In this document: one piece after another, positions 32,112 to 41,920 of the stretch
How the letters are laid out: every line of letters begins with the position of its first letter
How positions within the stretch are numbered: the stretch's first letter is position 1
From: Zygosaccharomyces rouxii
Lineage: Eukaryota; Ascomycota; Saccharomycetes; Saccharomycetales; Saccharomycetaceae
Length of the DNA stretch: 64,000 bases
Reading direction: 5' to 3'
Assembly (NCBI RefSeq): GCF_000026365.1
Contig: NC_012996.1
Coordinates: forward strand, 930,001 to 994,000
Made by a program: the position numbers and the translations under genes
Notes under the pieces: generated by a model
What the model saw: only the letters and a program-made list of their open reading frames with translations
What the model was told of the DNA's origin: nothing
The model's database searches: none

Positions 32112-34259
32112 ATGAAATTTGGTGAACAATTACAAAATTCACTGATAAGACAGTACAGTTACTACTACATTGCTTATGATGATTTAAAGAAGGAGTTAGA
32201 ACAGAATCTGCAAAAAGCAGGTGGTAACTGGTCGCAACAGTTAGAAACCGGATTTCTGGAGTCCCTAGAAGTGGAATTGGATAAGGTCTATACCTTTAGC
32301 AAAGTTAAACATGGCGAAGTGCTTAGAAGGGTCAAAGACGCACAAAAGCAAGTTCAAACGACTGTTAGAATGTTGAATTCCAATTCACCTCCAAGTGAAA
32401 TGGATTTTGATGCAATTGAGGAAGGTTTAAGTGACATTATTGCAGACGTTCACGATTTGGCCAAATTTTGTCGTTTGAACTACATAGGGTTCCAAAAGAT
32501 TATTAAGAAGCATGATAAAAAGACTGGTTACATCCTGAAGCCAATTTTCCAAGTCAGACTAGATTCGAAGCCTTTCTTCAAGGAGAACTACGACGATCTA
32601 GTTCAGAAAATATCGCAATTGTATGATGTTACTAGGACAAGAGGTAATCCTGTAAGGGGTGATAGTTCCGCCGGTGGTGGCCAGCAAAATTTTGTTAGGC
32701 AAACTACGAAATACTGGGTTCATCCTGATAATATCATGGAGTTGAAATTAATCATTTTAAAACATTTACCCGTCTTAGTGTTTAACACTAATAAAGAATT
32801 TGAAAAGGAAGATTCTGCCATTACGTCCATCTATTACGATAATGCAGATTTAGATCTTTATTACGGTCGTTTGCGTAAGGATGAAGGTGCCGAAGCTCAT
32901 AGATTGAGATGGTACGGTGGTATGGCATCCGATACTATTTTCTTAGAAAGAAAGACACATAGAGAGGATTGGACTGGTGAAAAATCTGTCAAGGCTCGTT
33001 TCTCACTCAAGGAACGTCATGTTAATGATTTCCTCAAGGGTAAATATACTGTTGATCAAGCTTTTGCCAAGATGCACAAAGAAGGTAAGAAATCTCTAAA
33101 AGAGATCGAAAATTTGGAGGCATTGGCAACTGAGATTCAGTATACAATGCTAAAGAAAAGGTTGAGACCGGTTGTTAGAACTTTTTACAATAGAACAGCG
33201 TTCCAATTGCCAGGTGATGCCCGTGTCCGTATTTCTTTGGATACGGAATTGACCATGGTTAGAGAGGATGATTTTGATGGTGTTGACAGGACTCATGGTA
33301 ACTGGAGAAGAACGGATATTGGTGTCGATTGGCCATTCAAGCAATTAGACGATAAAGATGTGTGTAGATTTCCCTATGCCGTCTTGGAAGTCAAGTTACA
33401 GACTCAAATGGGTCAAGAACCACCGGAGTGGATCCGTGAATTGGTAGGATCTCATTTGGTGGAATCCGTTCCCAAATTTTCCAAATTTTTAAATGGGGTC
33501 TCTTCACTCTTGTACGACAGAGTGCAGGAAATTCCATTCTGGTTACCGCAAATGGACGTTGACATCAAAAGACCACCCAAAGCTAATAATATCAATATCA
33601 CAAGACCAAATAGAAGTGATGAGGATGATTACGATGAGGATGATGAGGACGATTCTGCCATGATTGATGCAATGCAAGCGCCGGGAAATACTATGGACTT
33701 GGAAGAAATTGCCGCTAGTGGATATGGCTCCATTGATAATTCCGATGCACCAGAAAACAATCCTGAAATTTCTGGTTATTACCAACGTAAAATTAGAATG
33801 GCTGAAAATCCTATGTTAAGAAATTACTATAAGCTTATGGCATCTCTCGATCATTATTTCAATGGAGATCAAATGAGTAAAGTCCCACCAGGAACTACAT
33901 TCGATACTAAGGTGAAAGCACCACCAGGGAAAACTATTTATGTTCCGGTTCGTGTAGAGCCCAAAGTATATTTTGCCACAGAAAGAACGTTCTTATCCTG
34001 GTTGTCTATTGCTATCATACTATTTGGTGTTTCCACTACACTTTTGACATACGGGACGCCGACCACTATGATTGCGTCAGTTGGATTTTTCATCACATCA
34101 TTGGCAACAATAATTCACAGTGTGATAACCTACGCTAGAAGGGTCGTCTATATCCGCTTGAAGAGAGCAGTGGACTACGAGGACAGATTGGCACCACCTG
34201 CGATCTGCGTTTTGCTGACACTCTCAATCTTGTTCTCATTCTACTGCAACATGGTTTAA
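32112..34259 (+). CDS. VTC4: Polyphosphate polymerase Vtc4
   Basis: A 715-residue catalytic subunit of the vacuolar transporter chaperone complex (S. cerevisiae Vtc4, 721), which makes polyphosphate from ATP and moves it into the vacuole. The SPX domain (about 1-150) begins [20 protein letters not shown] and contains [11 protein letters not shown], the inositol-pyrophosphate-binding lysines. The tunnel-shaped polymerase domain (about 190-480) contains [17 protein letters not shown] and EVKLQTQ. An acidic linker (about 500-520) precedes three DUF202 membrane helices (about 625-715). All features distinguish it from the non-catalytic Vtc2/3. Confidence 0.97.
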   Translation: MKFGEQLQNSLIRQYSYYYIAYDDLKKELEQNLQKAGGNWSQQLETGFLESLEVELDKVYTFSKVKHGEVLRRVKDAQKQVQTTVRMLNSNSPPSEMDFDAIEEGLSDIIADVHDLAKFCRLNYIGFQKIIKKHDKKTGYILKPIFQVRLDSKPFFKENYDDLVQKISQLYDVTRTRGNPVRGDSSAGGGQQNFVRQTTKYWVHPDNIMELKLIILKHLPVLVFNTNKEFEKEDSAITSIYYDNADLDLYYGRLRKDEGAEAHRLRWYGGMASDTIFLERKTHREDWTGEKSVKARFSLKERHVNDFLKGKYTVDQAFAKMHKEGKKSLKEIENLEALATEIQYTMLKKRLRPVVRTFYNRTAFQLPGDARVRISLDTELTMVREDDFDGVDRTHGNWRRTDIGVDWPFKQLDDKDVCRFPYAVLEVKLQTQMGQEPPEWIRELVGSHLVESVPKFSKFLNGVSSLLYDRVQEIPFWLPQMDVDIKRPPKANNINITRPNRSDEDDYDEDDEDDSAMIDAMQAPGNTMDLEEIAASGYGSIDNSDAPENNPEISGYYQRKIRMAENPMLRNYYKLMASLDHYFNGDQMSKVPPGTTFDTKVKAPPGKTIYVPVRVEPKVYFATERTFLSWLSIAIILFGVSTTLLTYGTPTTMIASVGFFITSLATIIHSVITYARRVVYIRLKRAVDYEDRLAPPAICVLLTLSILFSFYCNMV

Positions 34260-34385
34260 TTTTGAGCTAACTTGTACATCTACAATATACTTAGCATTAT
34301 GGAGGAACTGCATGTAGCATTAAAAACTTTAAGAATATTCTAATGATATTTAAATAGAAGAAAGTTTATAATACTGAATATATCG

Positions 34386-34394
34386 GATCACGTG
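34386..34394. promoter_or_regulatory. CDEI-like ATCACGTGAC box upstream of BUB1/MAD3
   Basis: A full RTCACGTG motif (Cbf1 type) in the 248-base gap between VTC4 and BUB1. No AT-rich CDEII or TTCCGAA CDEIII follows, so it is not a centromere; a promoter E-box is likelier. Confidence 0.45.
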
Positions 34395-34507
34395 ACACAT
34401 GTTTACGGTTCAACAAGAGTTTTATAAGCTAAACGCCAACTCTCTTACGCACAATAATAATAGTCGAATACTTAAAATACAAGTGCCTAGAGATCTTATA
34501 GTGGCCA

Positions 34508-37500
34508 ATGAGGTCTGGTTCAGACATTTTAAATGGGCCTATTGAATTTGAAGCTATTGAACCGGAGAAGGAAAATATTATACCTTTGAAAGAGGGCAGA
34601 TCTGCCCGTGGATTAGCGCAGGCGTTAACTTTAGGCTCTTCTGAATTGCATGATACGAGAGTTCAATATGAAAGAAGATTATTAGAAGAATTAGAAGACA
34701 TGGACGATCCTCTAGAGTTGTTTTTGGAATACATATCTTGGATCAACAATGCATTTCCTCAAGGTGGAACCTCCAAGAAGAGCGGAATGCTAGATGTCAT
34801 TGAAAGGTGTATAATGTATTTCAAAGATATGGAAACTTATAAGAACGATCCAAGGTATCTGAAAGTATGGCTATGGTACGTCGAATTATATTCTTCTGAC
34901 GTATTGCAAGAGAGTAAAGACATCTTTGTTTATATGTTTAGAAAACGCATAGGTGCCAAACTGACATTATTTTATGAAGAATTTGCAACCTTATTATTCC
35001 AGATGGAAAAATTCAATGAGGCTCATAACATATTAAAGTTGGGAGTGGAAGAAAATTCAAGACCACAGAATAGATTATTGAGAAAATTGAATGAATTTGA
35101 AGTTAAACTTCGAGAATTGAATGTTAATTTCAGCCAAGAGAATGCAGCAGATACAAGATTCCTATCTTCAGATCCAAATAGTTTCATTTTAGGCAGACGA
35201 AGGGCTTCATTTACCAATAATGAAAATAATGTCAACCCCCAGCCGCAGGGACACCAGCAACAAGCATCTAAATACGAAGTGTTTCAAGATAACAATATAC
35301 CCGATTCCAATAATTCAGAAAATATAAATAGAGAAGGTTGGGATGTTCTGGAATCCAAGGCAACAAGACGTAAAGAAAACAAACAACATTCCCTTTTATT
35401 AGAACCAGGATCTAACGTTGGTACTATCGAACAAACAAGTGATGTGATTCCAAATAAAAGGCCGTCTTCTTCACAGAAATTAGCAATTTTCAAAGATGAT
35501 TTGGGGAGAAGTGATCCAGTTTACAAAATTTTACACGTACCAGGAAAAAAGCCTGAAAAGATTGATTGTAATTTCGATCTGATATACCCAAATCCAGGCG
35601 AAGAATACTGTATTGAGGAAATCCTAGCGAAATCGAGGGATTTATATTATAGAAGAGAACCAGTCAAGCGAGCCGAATATCCCAAGCAAGATTTACAAGA
35701 AAATAAGAAGAAGAGGAAATTGGCTCCTCTAGGGGAAAAGATTCCACTCAGTGGGAAGAAACCATTGGGGGAGAAGAAACCTACAGATGATGGGTTAGCA
35801 TTGGTAGAAAGTCATCCGCTGGACAAGAAATCACCTGGAATCTTTCCTCAACCTTCAGGTCCATCCTCTTCGGAACGTATCGATGGATCTCATTCACGGG
35901 CGGATGTGGAGCCGCCTTTAGAATACAAAGGGGTCACAAGAACTTCCATTCTCCCTCTAAGAGATACTTCAGATGAAATGAAAACCCCTGTATCTAATTT
36001 GAAAGAGACTCCGCAACCACCCAAGTCTCCTACTATGACTTTTTTCTCAAACGCGGCAATGAGCGAAGTTTATTCCATGTACAACCAACATTACAATGAA
36101 CCTAAGGAACCTTTTGACAATAATGAAACCACCAATAAATTTATATTTGATAATTTAACACAAGAATTTACGAGGCAACACATGGACGATTTGACAGAGA
36201 TAAAGCCTACGGATCAGTCTGCTGGGAAGGATTCTGAAAAGACCCCCAACAGACAGACAAACGAGATAACCTTCGGTTCAGATTTCAATAATGAGCAGCA
36301 ATTATATTCAAATGGTGCTGCAAAAGATTTCATGACACCCATTCAAGAACGAACTGAGAAGACTGACCATTTTTCTCCTAATGGAAAAAACATCAATTGG
36401 ACATCTCAGAAGGATGAAATTAGTAGCACACAGAGTTCCCCATTTCTTACTCAACCTCAACATGAGATACGCGAAGAAGAAAAATATCCCATACTTGAAA
36501 ATCCATTAGATCCCCATATGAGAAGGCAACTGCTGGCGGGAATAAGACCACCTTTAGATCAATATGATACGTTCTACCGTTATAATCAACCACTTAAGAT
36601 GAGTACACTTCTGAAAAGAATTCAGAAAATGTCAAAGACTGAGAACAAGAACCCAATTGTTGATTTCAAAAAGACCGGAGATCTCTATTGTATTAGAACA
36701 GAATTGGGTGAAGGTGGTTATGCCACTGTATACTTGGCAGAATCCAGTACCGGAAATCTTCGAGCTCTTAAAGTCGAAAAACCTGCGAGCATATGGGAGT
36801 ACTATATTTTGAAACAAGTTGAAGAGAGATTAAGGGAGCAATCCGTCCTTCCTTCTATTATCAATGCCAACTCGCTTCATTGTTTCGAAGATGAAAGTTA
36901 TCTTGTATTGAATTACGCAAGTCAAGGTACTATTTTAGATCTTATCAATTTGCAAAAGGGTAAGACAAGAGGCCCTCTAGATGAGTGTCTTTGTATGTTT
37001 TTCACAGTTGAATTGATGAAAATAGTAGAATCTATTCACCGAGTTGACATCTTACATGGTGACTTGAAACCAGATAACTGCATGATTAGATTCGAGAATG
37101 GTTCTTTGGGACCCTACCGTCCAGATGGATCACTTGGTTGGAACAAGAAGGGGATTTACCTGATAGATTTTGGCAGATCTTTTGACATGAGACTATTACC
37201 ACCTAATACGAAATTCAAAGCCAATTGGAAGACGGATCAACAAGACTGTCTTGAAATGAGAAGTGGTAAACCTTGGACTTACGAAGCGGATTATTATGGA
37301 TTGGCAGGAATAATTCACGCTATGCTATTTGGGAATTTTATAGAATCGGTACAGCTACCGAATGGTAGGTTCAAGTTGAGACAATCTTTCAAGAGATATT
37401 GGCGGCAAGCTTTATGGTCATCTGTGTTCGACGTTTTACTCAATAGTAATGAGTTTGGTCCATTTCCCATAACCGATCAAATTACGAAATTGAGACTTGA

Positions 37501-37591
37501 AATTGAAAGCCATTTATTAGACCAATTCGATGATAAACTGAAAGAGATTGTTACTGATTTGGAACTAGAACTAACGAGATTTAGAAGATGA
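34508..37591 (+). CDS. BUB1: Ancestral Bub1/Mad3 spindle checkpoint kinase (MadBub)
   Basis: A 1,027-residue checkpoint protein that combines features split between Bub1 and Mad3 in S. cerevisiae. KEN boxes, used by Mad3 to inhibit APC/C-Cdc20, are at residues 21-23 (EKENII) and 289-291 (RKENKQ). A TPR-like Mad3/BUB1 homology region spans about 45-205. A GLEBS-like Bub3-binding segment, EEYCIEEILAKSRDLYY, lies near 360. A conserved central motif TFFSNAAMSEVYSMYNQ lies near 514-530. The kinase domain covers about 728-1010 with GEGGYATVYLAE, ALKVEK, HGDLKPDNC (about 849) and IDFGRS (DFG), all intact. Position fits both YGR188C (BUB1) and YJL013C (MAD3). Confidence 0.95.
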   Translation: MRSGSDILNGPIEFEAIEPEKENIIPLKEGRSARGLAQALTLGSSELHDTRVQYERRLLEELEDMDDPLELFLEYISWINNAFPQGGTSKKSGMLDVIERCIMYFKDMETYKNDPRYLKVWLWYVELYSSDVLQESKDIFVYMFRKRIGAKLTLFYEEFATLLFQMEKFNEAHNILKLGVEENSRPQNRLLRKLNEFEVKLRELNVNFSQENAADTRFLSSDPNSFILGRRRASFTNNENNVNPQPQGHQQQASKYEVFQDNNIPDSNNSENINREGWDVLESKATRRKENKQHSLLLEPGSNVGTIEQTSDVIPNKRPSSSQKLAIFKDDLGRSDPVYKILHVPGKKPEKIDCNFDLIYPNPGEEYCIEEILAKSRDLYYRREPVKRAEYPKQDLQENKKKRKLAPLGEKIPLSGKKPLGEKKPTDDGLALVESHPLDKKSPGIFPQPSGPSSSERIDGSHSRADVEPPLEYKGVTRTSILPLRDTSDEMKTPVSNLKETPQPPKSPTMTFFSNAAMSEVYSMYNQHYNEPKEPFDNNETTNKFIFDNLTQEFTRQHMDDLTEIKPTDQSAGKDSEKTPNRQTNEITFGSDFNNEQQLYSNGAAKDFMTPIQERTEKTDHFSPNGKNINWTSQKDEISSTQSSPFLTQPQHEIREEEKYPILENPLDPHMRRQLLAGIRPPLDQYDTFYRYNQPLKMSTLLKRIQKMSKTENKNPIVDFKKTGDLYCIRTELGEGGYATVYLAESSTGNLRALKVEKPASIWEYYILKQVEERLREQSVLPSIINANSLHCFEDESYLVLNYASQGTILDLINLQKGKTRGPLDECLCMFFTVELMKIVESIHRVDILHGDLKPDNCMIRFENGSLGPYRPDGSLGWNKKGIYLIDFGRSFDMRLLPPNTKFKANWKTDQQDCLEMRSGKPWTYEADYYGLAGIIHAMLFGNFIESVQLPNGRFKLRQSFKRYWRQALWSSVFDVLLNSNEFGPFPITDQITKLRLEIESHLLDQFDDKLKEIVTDLELELTRFRR

Positions 37592-37702
37592 TACCAAAAG
37601 GAAACAAGATAGAAGAAAATAATGGAACATTGACATATACACATGTGTGCACATTTATAAGTTTATGTAGGTAATTCGAGTTTTTTCTTAACCCTAATGC
37701 GC

Positions 37703-39319
37703 TTACTCCTGTTTTCTAACACCACTCACGATGTCATCCACTCTTAATAGCAGGCATGCACTTTCAATAGCAGTCTTTATGCTCTGTTGTTTAATTACTT
37801 CAGGTTCCCAAATGCCATACTCAACCATATCTACTAATTTTCCGGTATCACCATCGACACCAGTCGTAAATTGACCTTGAGCATGCTTAGCTCTTAGTTG
37901 TGAAAGTATTCTAATTGGGTTACCACCTGCATTTTGTATTAGAGTACGAGGAATACATTCCATGGCATCAGCCACGGCCTGGTATGGCCATTGTTGGATA
38001 CCTTCTAATTGTTTGGCACGTTCGGCTAATTTAACGGAGACAGCCATTTCAGTAGCACCACCACCTGGAGACAAGGATGGTGATAACATGACGTTCCTGG
38101 TGACGGCTAATGCATCATTTAAGTTCCGCTCGATTTCGTTTAAAATATCTTTAGAGCCACCACGTAACATGATGGTACAAGCCTTAGGATCACTAGATTC
38201 ATCAAGGAAAGTAAAGTATTCATTACCAATTAATTCCACCTTGAAAAGACCACAATTAGCACCAACGTCGTTTTCTTTCAAATCTTCCACACGGTTGACA
38301 ATCTTGGCACCAGTGACACGAGAAATTCTGTTATTATCAGATTTTTTAACTCTTCTCAATACACTACAACCACCTTTCAACAAGAAATGTTGTGCCAAAT
38401 CGGAGACACCTTTCTCTGTAATCACCACTGTAGGCTTGACGGCCAATATTTGTTGACACATAGCATGTACCTGTTCTTCTTCAATTTGTAAGATTCTATT
38501 CCAATCTTCTTCTTTGCTAATTTCTATATTAGTTTGAGATTCACCCTTCTTGTATTCCAACGGACAGTCCAATAGAACCACTCTTGGATTTTTTACCAGA
38601 CGAGACATCTTTGGATGTACCACATCTTTGTTTAATAGAACACCTTTTAAGACTTTAGAGTCCATAACATCTCCACCAGGAATCTTTTCCACACGGACGT
38701 ACCTTTTGATATCAATTTCAAACCTTGGTTCACCTTCTGGTACAGTCCCCAAATCTACTCTTACGGTTCTAATGGCACTCAAAGCCAATTCACACATCTT
38801 TTGAGACCAGTGATTAACATATTTGGTACCGATGGAAGCTTGAATCAATTTTTTCATTGCAGATTCATTTTCTACATCAACAGGTCTGCTCACCATCTCA
38901 ATCACTTCTAAGGCATCCGAAAGGGCCTTCTTTAAAGCTTGGATAATGATCACAGGGTGAATGTTTTTCTCAATCAAATAGAGAGAGCATTGTGATAGAA
39001 TCTCACCTGCTAAGATAATAACAGTTGTAGTCCCGTCACCAACTTCTTCATCTTGAGTCCTTGAAAGTTCTAACATTGACTTAGCTGCAGGGTGGGCCAC
39101 ATCAATTTCTCTTAAAATTGCATGTCCATCATTAGTCAAAACGAGACCACCCATAGGATCTAGTAACATTTTCAACATTGCCTTAGGTCCTAAACATGTT
39201 CTAATAACATCGGCAACGGCTTTAGCAGCTGTAATATTAGAAATTTGAGCCTGTCTTCCAGTGGTTCTCTCCTGATTGGTATTCATAAATACCACAGGGG
39301 CCTGTACTGGTGCTTGCAT
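37703..39319 (-). CDS. CCT3: Chaperonin CCT gamma subunit
   Basis: A 538-residue group II chaperonin subunit of the TRiC/CCT ring that folds actin and tubulin. I start at the ATG at 39319 (MQAPVQAPVVF) because it aligns with the family; an in-frame ATG ten codons upstream (39349) is possible. ATPase motifs are intact: GPKAMLKMLLDPMGG, DGTTTVIILAGE (about 87-98) and SLSPGGGATEMAVSV. The C-terminus DDIVSGVRKQE is typical. Convergent with BUB1; matches YJL014W next to MAD3. Confidence 0.97.
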   Translation of the reverse strand: MQAPVQAPVVFMNTNQERTTGRQAQISNITAAKAVADVIRTCLGPKAMLKMLLDPMGGLVLTNDGHAILREIDVAHPAAKSMLELSRTQDEEVGDGTTTVIILAGEILSQCSLYLIEKNIHPVIIIQALKKALSDALEVIEMVSRPVDVENESAMKKLIQASIGTKYVNHWSQKMCELALSAIRTVRVDLGTVPEGEPRFEIDIKRYVRVEKIPGGDVMDSKVLKGVLLNKDVVHPKMSRLVKNPRVVLLDCPLEYKKGESQTNIEISKEEDWNRILQIEEEQVHAMCQQILAVKPTVVITEKGVSDLAQHFLLKGGCSVLRRVKKSDNNRISRVTGAKIVNRVEDLKENDVGANCGLFKVELIGNEYFTFLDESSDPKACTIMLRGGSKDILNEIERNLNDALAVTRNVMLSPSLSPGGGATEMAVSVKLAERAKQLEGIQQWPYQAVADAMECIPRTLIQNAGGNPIRILSQLRAKHAQGQFTTGVDGDTGKLVDMVEYGIWEPEVIKQQSIKTAIESACLLLRVDDIVSGVRKQE

Positions 39320-39551
39320 GGTTCCAATGACTTTTAAAACACTGCACAAGTGATTCTATTCCTTATATGAAAGGTTTTGGTGGTGATGATTTGAACACAC
39401 TTCCGTTCTTCTTCCTCTTCTTCAAAGTGAAAAAAATCCACCTCGTTAAAAGTGATAAGTATAAGGAGCCGATGAGCCAAAAGTATTAAAGTATAAAATG
39501 CTACAATTAAAACTACAATTATTACCATTATCATTAGATTTAGGATCATAA

Positions 39552-41150
39552 TTATACCAATGAGGCACTGTTGGAAGCCACCGATACAGCTCTACCATTG
39601 GCATTAGGCTGTGGGATTTGTGAGGGTTTTTCGTGGTTACCACTGCCCAATGTTGAACTTAACTTTTGGAAGTGAAAATGGGATTCTCTTTCGGGATTTC
39701 TCTGTATGCATTCATTTAGCAGGGATGTGAAGTGGCTCATTGCTAATGCAGTAGTTTCACTAGAATCTGAGCCCTCAGATAACGGTTCGTTCAATACTTG
39801 TTCCATTTCTTCAATTGCGAAGTAGTCCACGGACGGTAACCTTGGAAGGCCAAACATTAGAGAATCAGCATCATATCTATCCTTTTTAAAATCACCGGGG
39901 CGACCGTACTTACGAGCACAATCCATCATGGGTACTATAAATCTAATCATTGATTCCAAATGACCCAAACCTCCATGGACTGATGGCCTTATTAATAGAC
40001 CCCCAGACTGGGTGGTAAACTTAGATAAATCCTCAACACTTGAATTTTCAGAATAAACACTTTCCGCTGGAGGAGTGCCATCAGTTGGATCTGTAGTCGT
40101 CCTTTTGCGATTTGTAGTAACCATACTAGCTAAACTCGTCATCGTGTTAGACTTGGAAAGGCTAAAAGACATACTCGAAGGTGATCTCAATAACTTTCTG
40201 GATCGAGACTCTGATGGGTAGCATACGTTACCCAAAAGCTTAATCGTTGTTAATGAATCTAATTGGGACTTTGTACTAGTTTCGAAATATGTTGAAGACT
40301 TATCACTTTTCTCATTGTAAAAGAAAACATCTTGAACATATTCATTTTCTGGAATAAAGCACACTAAATTATTACACTTATCATCTTTGTAAAATTTAAT
40401 TTGACATTTACTTTTAGTTTTCCCTTTAGAAGATTTCTTTACCCTTCTAATATGACACCATAATTTAACCCAACCTTGACCCTCAAAATAAACTTCACAC
40501 CAATCCTTGAAATTAAATGCTGAACTCAACACTAAATGCATGTCTGGCAGTCTGACTCCAACGGTACTAATAACTGATCCTGTTAATGCTTTGAAAATTG
40601 ACATATACTCAAAAATTGATAGAAGACGTAACTTTTCTAGGTGATTCTTGGTAGGAAAATCGCTACAGCTTAACATTATTTGACAATTCTCAAAACTTAA
40701 TCCATCTTGATTTGCTAATCCCCTATCTGCATTCCCCATTTCATTGAGCAAACCAACGTTTAAAACACCAAAATCATCACCCTCTAAAATCATACTTGCA
40801 CCAAAGAGAACCAGCCTCTGGACAAGCAACTGTTCATCTGGTCTATCCTTCAAGGAGACGTACCAAATGGTACTTGAAGTGGGATCAAATTCGTACTCAT
40901 AAGAAACCTTACATTCAAATGCTTTCAATAAAGCTAATAGCGGTTTAGCACATTGATAAGCCTCTGTTGGAATTGCTTTAAACGAAAAATCATCTATAGG
41001 GTATTGAGCACCCGGGGTTTCATCTGAGCTTTCCAAAGGATTGGATTGTATAACCTCTTCACCATTTTTATCCTTATTTTTGTTCCTAAAGGCACTGCCA
41101 TGTAATGGAAGAATATTTGCAGGACGTCTAAAGGATTCAGGGACCCGCAT
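39552..41150 (-). CDS. TPH3: PH-domain protein, Tph3/YJL016W-like
   Basis: A 532-residue cytoplasmic protein close in size to S. cerevisiae Yjl016w (Tph3, tandem PH domains, about 561). A PH-like region covers about 170-290 and includes the segment VYFEGQGWVKLWCHIRRVKK and a typical strand CQIKFYKDDKCNNLVCFIP. Ser/Thr-rich stretches (about 305-370) look disordered. Tail includes SIRFIVPMMDCARKYGRPGDFKKD, a segment shared with Skg3/Caf120-type fungal proteins. No enzyme motif. Name from synteny between CCT3 (YJL014W) and MPS3 (YJL019W) plus domain type. Confidence 0.8.
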   Translation of the reverse strand: MRVPESFRRPANILPLHGSAFRNKNKDKNGEEVIQSNPLESSDETPGAQYPIDDFSFKAIPTEAYQCAKPLLALLKAFECKVSYEYEFDPTSSTIWYVSLKDRPDEQLLVQRLVLFGASMILEGDDFGVLNVGLLNEMGNADRGLANQDGLSFENCQIMLSCSDFPTKNHLEKLRLLSIFEYMSIFKALTGSVISTVGVRLPDMHLVLSSAFNFKDWCEVYFEGQGWVKLWCHIRRVKKSSKGKTKSKCQIKFYKDDKCNNLVCFIPENEYVQDVFFYNEKSDKSSTYFETSTKSQLDSLTTIKLLGNVCYPSESRSRKLLRSPSSMSFSLSKSNTMTSLASMVTTNRKRTTTDPTDGTPPAESVYSENSSVEDLSKFTTQSGGLLIRPSVHGGLGHLESMIRFIVPMMDCARKYGRPGDFKKDRYDADSLMFGLPRLPSVDYFAIEEMEQVLNEPLSEGSDSSETTALAMSHFTSLLNECIQRNPERESHFHFQKLSSTLGSGNHEKPSQIPQPNANGRAVSVASNSASLV

Positions 41151-41920
41151 AGTTGATTTGAAAGCTTATATGACGAGAAGGTACAGCTTACTAGTTTGGC
41201 AATTCTAATACACCACTTTTCTATAGCAGAAACTAATAGACTCTGTCTGGTCTTTTCTTCTCTCACTTGAGTTAACTTTCAAAAGAATTAGGGGGAATCC
41301 GATAAAGCTGAGAAAGAATAGCAGAGAGAAAATTGACTCGAAATTAAAAGTATTACCAGATAAATTTCAGTACAGATGCCAGTTTTAATAACAATTTACT
41401 CACTATGTTTCTCTGCTTAAGGACTTGATATACGATTTTTTATCTGCAGCGAGAAGTCCCTAGTATTTACGAAACGACTGATTGTCAAAAAAGGTAAAAT
41501 GTCAAAAAGACAAAAACAAAGATAAAATCTGTTGAAATAAGACCCTGATCCAACTCTGGTGAAATTCAATTTTACCAACTTTACCTTCTCTTGATTAACA
41601 TAATAAAAACAATAATAAAAAACATCATTTCTGCGAAACGATGAATCTTTGAAATTCAAATCCGACGACTGGATAGCATCAAGGCGCAGGATACTCAATG
41701 CAACGCAGCAGTAGTGGGGGACAAATGAAGGTGGACTCCGTTATTTCTTTAACATGATGCATATTTTGGGAACGGTGTTCCCCTCTTGGAACACTTTTTT
41801 GCCAAAGTTAACCCAACAGAGAAACTTTGAGCGTAGTTTCTCTCAAACTGGAGAACAGTCAGAAATCTATGACAATAGATTTTCATGACGGTTCCCAATG
41901 GGACTACCATTAGCTGTCCC
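41151..41920. other. Intergenic region between TPH3 promoter and MPS3 3' end
   Basis: 770 bases with no supported gene. A reverse ORF at 41417-41698 lacks any recognisable domain or codon bias. The TPH3 promoter must lie at its left end. No TATA or tRNA signals were recognised. Confidence 0.4.

Noticed and set aside
34386..34480. Point centromere near a CDEI-like ATCACGTG
   Set aside because: No 80-160 base AT-rich CDEII and no TTCCGAA-type CDEIII within reach.
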